This document shows positions 22,352 through 30,985 of a stretch of DNA of 38,794 nt, piece by piece (position 1 is the first letter of the stretch; each line of letters begins with the position of its first letter). This DNA is from JAJYBV01 sp021812265 (GTDB lineage: Bacteria; Chloroflexota; Ktedonobacteria; Ktedonobacterales; JACDGC01). Made by a program: the position numbers and the translations under genes. Below the pieces are notes generated by a model, which did not search any database, was not told the origin of the DNA, and saw nothing but the letters and a program-made list of their open reading frames with translations. The stretch is taken from assembly GCA_027459525.1 (NCBI GenBank), contig DAIDIC010000145.1, positions 1 through 38,794 on the forward strand, in the 5' to 3' direction.

Positions 22352-24985
22352 TCACCGTTTACCCAGCGCGCGCAGCGCTGTTGCAGCCGCGGCCTGAGTC
22401 CATGAATCTCTGTCGGAAAGCCGTTTGCGCAAAGGCTCGATAGCGCGGTTATCACCGATACGGCCCAGCGCCTCTGCGGCGATGGCGCGCACCTTTGGAT
22501 TGCGATCTTCCAGCGCCGCCAAAATACTATCCACCGATTTATCGCTGCGCATCATACCTAATGACTCTATGGCGGCAATCCGCATTTCATCATCAGACGC
22601 CTGTAAAAATTTCATCAGCGCCGGCTGCGCCCGTAAATCGCCAATTTTTCCCAACGCATAAATTGCCGCCAGCCGCGTGCGTTTATCTGCGCTGCGCATT
22701 TGCGCCACCAATATTTCATACGATTCGCGGCCGCGCAAAACGCCCAGCGCTTCAATAGCGGCAATATTCAACGCCGTATCGTTATTTTGCGCCGCAGCGG
22801 CAGCTACCTCAGACGCCGGCTGACCTATCGCCGCCAAAGCCTCCATTGCCCGGCGATGAATAGCGCTGGTGGCAGGGTTTTCAGCGATAATTTGCAGCAA
22901 CGGCCGCGCGCCATCGGCTCCGGCATAGCGAAAGCCGCGCTGCAGCGATTCCCGCACAATCGGATCCGGCTCCAGCAGCAGCGCTGTTAATTCATTCAAG
23001 CTTTCCCGCGAGGCCAGCAATCCTAAAATCTGCGCAATCTGCGCCCGGAGCAGGCGATTGGCTTTTTCGGCTTTTACAATGCCGCCCAGAGCAGGAGCCA
23101 GCTCATTTCCTGATGATGTTTCACATAATTGCAGCGCTTTACTGATGGCGACGCGACGGCGATCGCTCTCTTCATTTTGTGTGGCTCCAAAATTCAACAT
23201 TTTATCACAAATATCTCTTGTAATTTCCTGAAGATTATCAAACGCCGGACGATCCGGGAACCGAATAGCGCCAGATAATGCGTTTGCCGCAATGGTCAGG
23301 GTTAACGCTAAAGGCAGTTCATCACCCAGCGCCGGAACATTTACTCCGGCGGCAATACGCCGCGCCGCCGGAGACGCCGCCAGCCGCAACAGCCGCTGGG
23401 CCATTCCGGGCACATCTTCCGTCAATGCGCCCCACATAATCATAATCTCCAGCCACTCGCGGCGCAACAACGCCGGAGCCATTCGGCCAAACCCAGAATC
23501 GTTATCGTTGAATTGCCGCGCCGCGCAATATGATAATACTAAACCGCTGCGAAAACGCAGTCCCTGCCCGTTTCTGCTTCGCTCTAATACGCCCGCCATA
23601 CAGGCAAGATCTATCGCTTCCGTTAACTGAATTTCGCTCAGATTCAGCGCGCGTGACCCTACTTCACCCAACGGGGAGGTATTTGCCGAATCTGCCAGCA
23701 AACTGCGCACCGCCTTGCGTTCATTCCACGCTTGAGCGCCGGTAATTTCTATTAATCCGGTCAGACGAAAGGCGATCGCCAAAAAGCCCAGCGCGCGTTG
23801 CGCGCGGTCCAGTCTTTCATCATACACACCAATAGAAGAAAACGCCAACGCCACATGCTGCCGCAATATATCTGTGCGGCTTTGCGGACACGAAATCCCT
23901 TTTTGCGCCAACTGCAGCGCCAACGCCAACAATCCCGGGTTTGCGTAAATCGGCCACAGCCTTTGCGTAGTTATAACGCTCAACATATCCGGAGTTTCGC
24001 CTGTCGGTTTAATGAACCCTATTTTCCACGCCTGCATAACCAACTGCTTGATATTTTCCTGCGTCAGTTCATGAATTTCGGCGCGCGGCAGGCTACGCAA
24101 CAAGGGTGATAAAGGCTCCATCTCTTTATAGACAAAATCATCGGATGTAACGGCAAATCGCAGCAAACTTTCCGCGCCGCGCAGCGCCAACCCCAGTTGA
24201 TTCAAAAATTCGTGCCGCATCGGTTCCGCCGCTTCATCTAATCCATCAAAATAAAATATAACTCTGCCGGCCTGTGTTAGCGAACGCACATGTTCTGCCA
24301 GCGCCGGAGAGCCATATGAGCTGATTATTCCGGCTGCCACAGAATAGCGGATATTTGTCTCATCTTCGGCTTGCATATATGCAGGAATAGGAAGATATAC
24401 CGGCAGCGCAGCGCGGCGCAGCAAAATATCCCAAAATGAAATGGCGTCTATCACGGCAATCATTTGTTTTTGTAATTCTGTAGATTTTCCATATCCGCTC
24501 GGTCCGGTAATAACTATTTGCGGCGCGATGGAAAGCAATTTGGTCAGCGCAATTTCTGTGGAAATTTTTTCTGAAGTTATATATACGCACTGCGCATTAT
24601 ACCCCAATCCATGCAAGGGCGCCCTTGCCGCCAAACGCGCTCTGAAATCATCTCGCGCCCCGCGCAAGTATATTTGCCATTGTCGTATGATATAGAGGCG
24701 ATGCGCGATTGTATAAGAAATAAACGCCGCAGACGCCAATACGACAAGCACTATACTAAAAAACAGCCAATAGTGAACGGCAAACACAGTAAAAGAATAT
24801 CTGCCGCGCAACAATTGCCCCATCGCCAATGTTCCTTGCATATTTACTGGCAACAGCGCAGCGGCGGCCACAACTGCAACGATGGCGCTGAGCAACGCAT
24901 AAATTACACGATAAAAACGAGGCAGCGGCCATTGCTCTGCCTTCATCTGCGCCGCATTTGAGTGGTTGTGAACAGCCTGATTCAC
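22352..24985 (-). CDS. Membrane-anchored NACHT-type NTPase with C-terminal HEAT repeats
   Basis: An 877-residue protein. Two hydrophobic helices (about 25-47 and 68-93) anchor it in the membrane. Next comes a STAND/NACHT-like NTPase with Walker A GPSGYGKST (161-169) and Walker B VIFYFDGLDEA (242-252), the latter with the D-G-x-D-E form typical of NACHT domains. A helical linker follows (about 300-620). The last 240 residues are HEAT/PBS-lyase-type repeats (for example RLAAIYALGKIGDLRAQPAL, MRIAAIESLG, VRAIAAEALGRIGDNRA). Proteins of this plan are sensors or scaffolds in which the repeats recognise a ligand and the NTPase drives assembly; some bacterial NACHT proteins act in phage defence. Neither role is proven here. 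The start is GTG 24985 with a modest TAGG site; ATG 24946 is the alternative. Repeat element C lies 31 bp upstream and copy B 55 bp downstream, in opposite orientation. Confidence 0.87.
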   Translation of the reverse strand: MNQAVHNHSNAAQMKAEQWPLPRFYRVIYALLSAIVAVVAAAALLPVNMQGTLAMGQLLRGRYSFTVFAVHYWLFFSIVLVVLASAAFISYTIAHRLYIIRQWQIYLRGARDDFRARLAARAPLHGLGYNAQCVYITSEKISTEIALTKLLSIAPQIVITGPSGYGKSTELQKQMIAVIDAISFWDILLRRAALPVYLPIPAYMQAEDETNIRYSVAAGIISSYGSPALAEHVRSLTQAGRVIFYFDGLDEAAEPMRHEFLNQLGLALRGAESLLRFAVTSDDFVYKEMEPLSPLLRSLPRAEIHELTQENIKQLVMQAWKIGFIKPTGETPDMLSVITTQRLWPIYANPGLLALALQLAQKGISCPQSRTDILRQHVALAFSSIGVYDERLDRAQRALGFLAIAFRLTGLIEITGAQAWNERKAVRSLLADSANTSPLGEVGSRALNLSEIQLTEAIDLACMAGVLERSRNGQGLRFRSGLVLSYCAARQFNDNDSGFGRMAPALLRREWLEIMIMWGALTEDVPGMAQRLLRLAASPAARRIAAGVNVPALGDELPLALTLTIAANALSGAIRFPDRPAFDNLQEITRDICDKMLNFGATQNEESDRRRVAISKALQLCETSSGNELAPALGGIVKAEKANRLLRAQIAQILGLLASRESLNELTALLLEPDPIVRESLQRGFRYAGADGARPLLQIIAENPATSAIHRRAMEALAAIGQPASEVAAAAAQNNDTALNIAAIEALGVLRGRESYEILVAQMRSADKRTRLAAIYALGKIGDLRAQPALMKFLQASDDEMRIAAIESLGMMRSDKSVDSILAALEDRNPKVRAIAAEALGRIGDNRAIEPLRKRLSDRDSWTQAAAATALRALGKR

Positions 24986-25015
24986 GAATAATTATTACCT
25001 ATATATTATTAATAG

Positions 25016-25154
25016 CAGGACTTTCGCCGCCGCATGGAAAATCGGGAATGTACAAGGGGCGACGCCCCTTGTACGAGGTTCCGGGGTGTCCCCAGACCTT
25101 CCTTTGTTGCAGATACGAGAAACCCATGCGCTTCTCTTTCAAGCGAAAGTCCTA
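25016..25154 (+). mobile_element. MITE-like element, copy C (intact, 139 bp)
   Basis: Termini CAGGACTTTCG (25016-25026) and CGAAAGTCCTA (25144-25154) are exact inverted repeats except for the outermost base. A perfect 5-bp duplication AATAG flanks it (25011-25015 and 25155-25159). Inside, 25050-25074 is a perfect 25-bp palindrome (GTACAAGGGGCG, one base, complement), and a second imperfect palindrome follows (CCGGGGtgtCCCCAG). It lies directly upstream of the GTG start of the NACHT-HEAT gene. It is non-coding. Confidence 0.88.
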
Positions 25155-25268
25155 AATAGTATAAAACCAAAATAATGCGCCTAAAAGAGCTAAGCGGCGC
25201 CCCAAAATACGCCAAAGATAAACGTTTCCTTTGACGCCGCAATATATAATACGCTTTCGCCGCCGCGC

Positions 25269-26558
25269 CTATACGTAATGTAAGGTTTGGTAGCGTTTTC
25301 GGAAAGCAGTGACTGCAGCGGCGGTATCTTTATTGCGCAGTGTATCTGCCATAAGCTGAGCCAATTCTCCCATTGCGGCAGTATCCATTCCAAACCGGGT
25401 CATTTCCTGGACGCCGATTCTTAATCCGGAAGGGGAACGGGGATCCGTATCGCCGGGCAACATATTATAGTTTACAATAATATTTGCCGCTTCCAGTTTT
25501 TTAGCTACTTCTAAACCGCCGCCAAATGCAGTAACATTTACAGCGATTTGATGGCTTTTGGTATAGCCAAATTCTTTTGCTTCCACTGAAACGCCAAGTG
25601 AATCCAGGGCTGCGCCCAGCGCCTGCGCATTGGCGATAATCGCTTTTGCGTATGTTTTGCCGTATGCGCGCATTTCACGTGTGGCTATTAGCAACGCAGG
25701 CAGTGTGTGCAAATGATGGTTACTGGAAGACCCCGGAAAAACACCGCGATCTACGGGCTGCCAATATTTTTTTTCATTTTCCGGATCTAAATTTGCCGCA
25801 ACAATGCCACGCTGCGGCCCCGGAAAAGTTTTATGTACACTGCCGGTAAGTAGTGTCGCGCCTTCCCGAAGTGGCTGCTGAAATTCCCCGCCGGCGATCA
25901 ACCCCAGCACATGCGCGCCGTCATATAACACAGGAATGCCAAGCGAAGCGCACACGGATGTTATTTCGCTGACCGGTTCCGGAAACAGAAAAAGTGATTT
26001 ACCCAGCACAACCAGCTTTGGCTTTACCTGCTCTACCAAAGTTATAGCGGCAGGAGTATCCATATGATATTTATCTTGGGTAAGCGGCCAATAATGCAAC
26101 GGAAGACCTTTTTCACCATCCGCCTTCAGAGCCATGCCGCGAACTTGTATTCGGCGGCCAAAAACACCAATGGGAGCATGGCTGATATGGCCGCCACCAT
26201 CAGTTGAATTAACAATAACGCTATCGCCGCCACGCAGCAATCCCAGCGCCACAGCGGTATTCGCGTTATTTCCGCTTATAGGGCGTACATCAATTTGCTT
26301 AGCGCCCAGCAATTCTTTCAGTTCATTAGCCGCCATAGTTTCGATAGCGTCAATATATTTTGTGCCCTGATAATATCGGCGGGTTTCTTCGGGAGTATTC
26401 GGATGCCCTTCGGCATAGCGCGCCATAAAATCGTTATTTTGCGCGTCGCGGACAGCAGGGCTTTGAGTATTTTCACTGGCAATTAAATTGACGCACTCGG
26501 AGCGCCATACATTTTGCTGCTGAATAAGGTTCAGCACATCATCTATCGGAACAGGCAT
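25269..26558 (-). CDS. glyA: Serine/glycine hydroxymethyltransferase-like PLP enzyme
   Basis: A 429-residue fold-type I PLP enzyme. SHMT signatures: NLIASEN (24-30), YAEGHPNTP and YYQGTKYID (in place of the usual Y-A-E-G-Y-P), PISGNNAN, VLYDGAHVLGLI, and the PLP lysine Lys243 in GSVHKTFPGPQRG. The C-terminal part reads LPGDTDPRSPSGLRIGVQEM, then TRFGM, which fits SHMT and especially the divergent archaeal-type branch. The reaction would be serine plus tetrahydrofolate to glycine and methylene-tetrahydrofolate. The changes from the common bacterial motifs leave room for a related aldolase-type activity. GGCGGAG lies 6 nt upstream of the ATG, so the start is sound. It lies downstream of htpG on the same strand but behind a terminator hairpin, so it is probably transcribed alone. 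Confidence 0.83.
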   Translation of the reverse strand: MPVPIDDVLNLIQQQNVWRSECVNLIASENTQSPAVRDAQNNDFMARYAEGHPNTPEETRRYYQGTKYIDAIETMAANELKELLGAKQIDVRPISGNNANTAVALGLLRGGDSVIVNSTDGGGHISHAPIGVFGRRIQVRGMALKADGEKGLPLHYWPLTQDKYHMDTPAAITLVEQVKPKLVVLGKSLFLFPEPVSEITSVCASLGIPVLYDGAHVLGLIAGGEFQQPLREGATLLTGSVHKTFPGPQRGIVAANLDPENEKKYWQPVDRGVFPGSSSNHHLHTLPALLIATREMRAYGKTYAKAIIANAQALGAALDSLGVSVEAKEFGYTKSHQIAVNVTAFGGGLEVAKKLEAANIIVNYNMLPGDTDPRSPSGLRIGVQEMTRFGMDTAAMGELAQLMADTLRNKDTAAAVTAFRKRYQTLHYV

Positions 26559-26592
26559 AAAAGCTCCGCCTTTCAGAAAACAAAATATTCAA

Positions 26593-26608
26593 CGGCAGAA
26601 TGCTGCCG
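26593..26608 (-). promoter_or_regulatory. Small hairpin in the glyA leader
   Basis: CGGCAG and CTGCCG form a 6-bp stem with a 4-base loop. On the minus strand it is followed by TTGAATATTTTGTTTTC, so it could act as a weak terminator or attenuator 35 nt before the glyA start. No known riboswitch is recognised. Confidence 0.3.
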
Positions 26609-26705
26609 CTGCTGCAAAAAAAGATCCTGTTATCAGTGTACGTCAAATTCAACCGCTTCGTATAGAGGCATGGGCTTGGCGCAATTCATTTCCAAACCAC
26701 AAAAA

Positions 26706-26755
26706 CGGCGCCGCCTGCCACTACATAAACACTGCCCAACAGCAGAACGGCGCCG
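26706..26755 (-). terminator. Terminator downstream of htpG
   Basis: CGGCGCCG occurs at 26706-26713 and 26748-26755 and can pair across a loop of 34 bases. On the minus strand the second arm is followed by TTTTTGTGG; on the plus strand GCTTTTTCTG follows. It lies 24 bp after the htpG stop. Confidence 0.5.
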
Positions 26756-26778
26756 GCTTTTTCTGTCAATAACGACAA

Positions 26779-28656
26779 TTATTTGCCCAGCAGTTTATTG
26801 ACCGCATTCACAAATGGAGTGGGATCTTCCAAACGCTCCCCTAAACTAAGCATGCACTGCCCATACAACATCTCAGCCCATGGCTGCAATTCTGTGTCAT
26901 CGGCAATATGAAGCATATTTTGAATCACCGCATGTGCTGCGTTAATCTCTAATATAGGTTTCATAGACGGTAACGCCTGCCCAGCAGATTTCAACAGCCG
27001 CTGCAAACTGGGATCTAAATCTTCCTCACTTTGAATAAGGCATGCAGGTGAGTCAGTAAGGCGAGATGAAACTTTTACATCTTTTATTCTGCCGTCCAGC
27101 AATGTTTTTAAGCGTGTTTCCAACTGCCGAAGCGCATTTTCATCCGTTTGCGCATCTTCGGTATCAGTGGCCTCGGTGGTTCCCTGAATATGAGAAAGAT
27201 CGATCTCGCCACGGGTAACAGATTGAAACTCTTTGCCGTCAAAGGTTCGCATTTCAACAGGAATAAAATGATCTACCGGATCGCTGAGCAGCAGTGTTTC
27301 TATGCCCTTCTTGCGAAAAATCTCTAAATGAGGGCTGCGTTTTGCCGCTTGATAGGTTTCCGCAGTGATATAATAAATTTTATCTTGGCCCTCTTTCATC
27401 CGCGAAATATAGTCTGCCAGCGACACTGTCTGCTCTTCAGAAGCGCTTTCAGTGGTAGCAAACCGCGCCAATTTAGCAATTGTTTCGCGATTAGCGCGAT
27501 CTTCCAACATACCTTCTTTTAGCGCCCGGCCAAACTCTTTCCAAAAAGTTTGATATTTCACGGAATCTTTTTCCGCTAAATCTTGTAATGCGCCCAAAAC
27601 ACGTTTTACCGCGTTATTTTTAATAATTTCAATAGCTTTATTTTGCTGTAAAATTTCGCGAGATACATTTAACGGCAAATCATTGGAATCGATAACACCT
27701 CGCACAAACCGCAGATATCGTGGCATCAAATGTTCGGCGTCATCCATAATAAATACGCGCTTCACATACAGTTTAATGCCTGAACGTCGGTCGGCGCTCC
27801 ATAAATCAAACGGGGCAGCGGAAGGAATATAGAGCAGCAACGTATACTCATATGCGCCTTCCAATTTAATGTGCAGGTACAGCAAAGGATCATTTGAATC
27901 ATAGGTCATATGCTTATAAAATTCAAAATAATCTGCTTCCTGTAAATCATTGCGCGAACGTGTCCAAAGCGCCGCCGCTTGGTTAACCTGCTCTTCGGCT
28001 GGCGTATCGCCTTCGCCGCCTTCTTGTTTCATAAAAACCGGCACATTAATATGGTCGGAATATTTGCGAATAATATCTCTTAAAGAATAGCCATTGAGCA
28101 AATCGGCGTCATCTTGACGAATATGTAAAATAACGGTTGTTCCGCGCTCAGCGCGCTCCTCGTGTTCGATGGTATATGTGCCTTCTCCGGCAGATTCCCA
28201 GCGCACACCTTCTTCCGGCGCAAGCCCGGCGCGGCGCGTAAGCAGCACAACCTTATCTGCCACCACAAAAGAGGAATAGAAGCCGACACCAAATTGACCG
28301 ATTATATTTGCGCTGTTCCTTTTTTCGTCCGACAAAGCTTGCAAAAACTCGCGTGTGCCGGATTTGGCAATAGAGCCAATATTTACAATAACTTCGTCAT
28401 ACGACATACCTATGCCGTTATCGTGGATAGAAATTGTTCCGGCGTCTTTGTCATAGTCCACATGGATTGCGTAATTGCTGTCGTTTTCCAGTAAATCGGG
28501 GTCAGAAAGCGCCGAAAAACGCAGCCGATCGATTGCGTCTGACGCATTAGAGATCAGTTCCCGAAGAAATATTTCCCGGTTGCTGTATAACGAATGGATC
28601 ATAAGTCGCAGAAGTTGTTGTACTTCTGCCTGAAAATCTCTTGTTTCGGTAGCCAT
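26779..28656 (-). CDS. htpG: Molecular chaperone HtpG (Hsp90)
   Basis: A 625-residue Hsp90, the normal bacterial length. The GHKL ATPase domain shows Glu33 in FLRELISNASDAIDRL, DNGIGM (79-84) and GQFGVGFYSSF (about 120-130). The middle domain has GVIDSNDLPLNVSREILQQN with the catalytic-loop arginine. The C-terminal dimerisation domain is complete. HtpG is a cytoplasmic ATP-driven chaperone for near-native clients. The ORF is open to 28737, but family alignment places the start at METhionine 28656 (MATETRDFQAEVQQLL); its purine-rich site (AAAGGAAAAG) is somewhat distant. It lies 110 bp after aroE on the same strand. No CIRCE or other heat-shock operator is visible upstream, so heat regulation is not supported by the sequence. 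Confidence 0.96.
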   Translation of the reverse strand: MATETRDFQAEVQQLLRLMIHSLYSNREIFLRELISNASDAIDRLRFSALSDPDLLENDSNYAIHVDYDKDAGTISIHDNGIGMSYDEVIVNIGSIAKSGTREFLQALSDEKRNSANIIGQFGVGFYSSFVVADKVVLLTRRAGLAPEEGVRWESAGEGTYTIEHEERAERGTTVILHIRQDDADLLNGYSLRDIIRKYSDHINVPVFMKQEGGEGDTPAEEQVNQAAALWTRSRNDLQEADYFEFYKHMTYDSNDPLLYLHIKLEGAYEYTLLLYIPSAAPFDLWSADRRSGIKLYVKRVFIMDDAEHLMPRYLRFVRGVIDSNDLPLNVSREILQQNKAIEIIKNNAVKRVLGALQDLAEKDSVKYQTFWKEFGRALKEGMLEDRANRETIAKLARFATTESASEEQTVSLADYISRMKEGQDKIYYITAETYQAAKRSPHLEIFRKKGIETLLLSDPVDHFIPVEMRTFDGKEFQSVTRGEIDLSHIQGTTEATDTEDAQTDENALRQLETRLKTLLDGRIKDVKVSSRLTDSPACLIQSEEDLDPSLQRLLKSAGQALPSMKPILEINAAHAVIQNMLHIADDTELQPWAEMLYGQCMLSLGERLEDPTPFVNAVNKLLGK

Positions 28657-28766
28657 ATATGCTGGATACTTTTCCTTTCCGGAATATTTATTTTTGAGGC
28701 GCTTGCGGCTGCGAAAGCCCGGCGCCGGTGTAAGCAATGAATTGGGCAGATATAAAACTTCTGCCG

Positions 28767-29624
28767 TTACTGCGCCAAATTCAGCGCAGTTTGCAGCGCC
28801 GCGCGCATTACTTCAATCGGAGCGCTGCAGCGGGTCCACATGGTCCACGCCAACGCGCCTTGATACAGCAGCATCGACGCGCCGTTTGCCGCTGCTACAT
28901 TGCGGCGGCGCGCAGCCTGAACCAGCGCAGTTTCGTATAAAATAACATCATAAACCAACGCGGAGGCGGGCAGCGTCGCAATCTCTGCCACGGTAAGCGG
29001 ACAGCCGGGGTTATAAGCAGATCCAAATGATGACGCTTGGATCACACAATCTGCTTGAGCCAACTGCGCCATAGCTTCGGCCGATCCCGGCAATACGCGC
29101 GTTATCTTATCGGAATTCCAAAATCCCGGCTGCGCGGCAAAAAAGTGCCGCATCATAGTATCTGCCGCCGGCGCATTTCTCGCCAAAATCGTAATGTGGT
29201 CAGCGTTCATTTCTGCTAATGCGGCGCAGGCAGCGTATGCGGCGCCTCCGGACCCAATAACCACAGCGCGGCTGATTTGCTGGCGTATCTCCTGCAAGGC
29301 TTGTAACAACCCGGATACATCAGTATTCTCGCCAACAAGCAAACCATTTCTTTTTATAATAGTATTGACTGCGCCGGCTTGCTGAGCGGATGGCGCGAGA
29401 ACATCCAGCAGCGGCAAAACAGTTTGTTTATATGGAACGGTAACATTTGCGCCGAGAAATTCAGGATTTTTCAGCGTAGCAACACGTTGCGGAACATCAG
29501 ATTGTACAGTGTTCCACAAATGATATTCCATATGCAGATCAAGGCTTTGGAAAGCGGCGTTGTGCATAGACGGTGAAAGCGAGTTAGCAATTGGATAACC
29601 AATCAGGCCGACATGAAAATCCAT
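28767..29624 (-). CDS. aroE: Shikimate dehydrogenase
   Basis: A 285-residue NADP-dependent enzyme that reduces 3-dehydroshikimate to shikimate in aromatic amino-acid synthesis. Substrate-site serines are in NSLSPSMHNAAF (14-25); catalytic Lys66 is in ANVTVPYKQTV, with Asn87 (GAVNTI) and Asp102 (GENTDVSG). The nucleotide-binding loop reads VIGSGGAAYAA. The NADP arginine region is present as LARNAP. All key residues are kept. The ATG at 29624 has GTGAGG 7-8 nt upstream. It lies 86 bp downstream of pyrE and upstream of htpG on the same strand; a shared transcript with pyrE is likely. The C-terminal helices seem complete and no fusion to other shikimate-pathway domains occurs. Confidence 0.95.
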   Translation of the reverse strand: MDFHVGLIGYPIANSLSPSMHNAAFQSLDLHMEYHLWNTVQSDVPQRVATLKNPEFLGANVTVPYKQTVLPLLDVLAPSAQQAGAVNTIIKRNGLLVGENTDVSGLLQALQEIRQQISRAVVIGSGGAAYAACAALAEMNADHITILARNAPAADTMMRHFFAAQPGFWNSDKITRVLPGSAEAMAQLAQADCVIQASSFGSAYNPGCPLTVAEIATLPASALVYDVILYETALVQAARRRNVAAANGASMLLYQGALAWTMWTRCSAPIEVMRAALQTALNLAQ

Positions 29625-29710
29625 TTATAAACCTCACTGCAACTATTCTGAGTATATACACGCAAACATACAAGCGGCCGGCGCAATCTAAAGTTCCATC
29701 ATTGACGGCG

Positions 29711-30442
29711 CTAGTTTTCCTGTGATGTATCCACACCATAATCATCCGGTCCGGGTATCACATCCATCGGGGGAACCTCCGGCGCTCGGTGTTCGCGCAA
29801 ATAGTGAATGCACTGCTCATATGTCTCTGATTTGATCATGCTGTGTGTATGGTAATAGTTCAGCATAACATCCAATTTCAAAATACTCATCAAATTATAC
29901 CCATGCTGCCGTAAATAATCTGCGGCGCCTTGGTCTCTATCAATAAGCACAACTGCGTCTTTTACAATGATGTCATTATCGGCCAGAAAGCGTGCGGTTT
30001 CAATAATACTGCCGCCGGTGGTAATCAGGTCATCTATAATCAGCGCGCGGGCGCCGGGCTGAAATTTACCTTCAATACCGCGTTGTCCGGATCCTTGCTG
30101 CTGCATACGCGGATAAATAGTTGGAGTGGATGTTTGCAAAGTATAAGCGACACTTAAAATCAAGCCTCCCACCGGGATGCCAGCAACAACTTCAAACTGG
30201 CTTATGCGCGATCTGCGCAGGTTTTGTGAAAGTTCGATCTCCTGCTGCATAAGGGTGGCGGCGACACGCAAAGCCATAGGATTGCTGACAAGTTTTTTAG
30301 GATTAATAAAAATAGGTGACTTTGCCGCAGAATGGCTGATTGAAAACTCACCGAATTCAACCGCGCCGATATCAAACAACGTTTGCGCTAGCCATAAATT
30401 ATCGAGTGACTTATCCTTCCCCACGATGAAAGCCTCTTTCAT
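29711..30442 (-). CDS. pyrE: Orotate phosphoribosyltransferase
   Basis: A 243-residue type I phosphoribosyltransferase. The PRPP-binding motif is ALIIDDLITTGGS (133-145). Other PyrE features are FGEFSISHSAAKSPIFINPK near the N-terminus, GIPVGGLILS as the substrate loop, and GIEGKFQPG in the place of the flexible catalytic loop. It makes OMP from orotate and PRPP in pyrimidine synthesis. The protein is longer than the typical 210 residues, with an extra N-terminal helix and a C-terminal tail of about 30 residues rich in P, D and E. Some PRPP-dependent regulators share the fold, but the substrate motifs favour PyrE. The predicted promoter places the transcript start about 20 nt before the ATG, and the ribosome-binding site is weak. 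No other pyr gene is nearby. Confidence 0.87.
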   Translation of the reverse strand: MKEAFIVGKDKSLDNLWLAQTLFDIGAVEFGEFSISHSAAKSPIFINPKKLVSNPMALRVAATLMQQEIELSQNLRRSRISQFEVVAGIPVGGLILSVAYTLQTSTPTIYPRMQQQGSGQRGIEGKFQPGARALIIDDLITTGGSIIETARFLADNDIIVKDAVVLIDRDQGAADYLRQHGYNLMSILKLDVMLNYYHTHSMIKSETYEQCIHYLREHRAPEVPPMDVIPGPDDYGVDTSQEN

Positions 30443-30469
30443 AATTTTATCTGCGCCGGAATACAGCGC

Positions 30470-30498
30470 TATATAGGACTTTTGCCTGAACGCGGCAA
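30470..30498 (-). promoter_or_regulatory. Predicted pyrE promoter overlapping a repeat-element-like terminus
   Basis: On the minus strand TTGCCG (30498-30493), 17 bp and TATATA (30475-30470). The spacer and -10 overlap TAGGACTTTTGCCTGAA (30474-30490 on the plus strand), which matches the terminus of repeat copy D (TAGGACTTTCGCCTGAA) at 16 of 17 bases. A second inverted terminus was not found, so this may be a solo remnant. Confidence 0.45.
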
Positions 30499-30791
30499 CG
30501 AAGTTACAAGCTGTTATGCAGCGTCAAACGCAAAGCCCCAGAACACATCCCCCAACATGCTCAGCCAAAATGCAAGCGACATGTTTTTCATGAAACATAT
30601 CTCTTCACTTATGCTGATTATACGGCAGATTGCCTTGGATCTGCCCAGAAACGCGGCAGAGCCGCACCAAAAAGAACAATACAGCAGAAACCCAGTAAGT
30701 TTACGCCATACATACATGTAAAATAGTGAAAAAATACCATAAAATAGCAGTCAGAAAAGCGTACTATAACCTCATCTTTTAGCAATTTTTA

Positions 30792-30800
30792 TGTTATAAT
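30792..30800 (+). promoter_or_regulatory. Extended -10 promoter candidate upstream of the sigma factor gene
   Basis: TGTTATAAT: a perfect TATAAT (30795-30800) with the TGn extension. The -35 position (TCATCT) is poor, as is common for extended -10 promoters. Transcripts would carry a leader of about 465 nt before the sigma factor start, including the inverted-repeat cluster. Confidence 0.45.
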
Positions 30801-30985
30801 ATCCAATGTAAAAATATGTCATGCAAAGCTATCTCATACGGAGTTATTGGCGCCAAACTTGCAATTCCATTTGCTAAACAGCAAATGCAAGGATCGCAAG
30901 CGTGTTCTATGATTATACCCGTTCTCCAACACATGAGAAACAATGCAATGAAGCCGAAAGTTGGCTTATCACCGCCAATTATCAA

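Noticed and set aside
22138..22455. 105-codon minus-strand open frame at the 3' end of the NACHT-HEAT gene
   Set aside because: It is a translation of repeat copy B plus an out-of-frame part of the NACHT-HEAT gene.
30514..30717. 67-codon minus-strand open frame, with a possible 25-residue peptide MKNMSLAFWLSMLGD at its end
   Set aside because: The hydrophobic peptide is intriguing, but its ribosome-binding site is weak and no conserved partner or family is visible.
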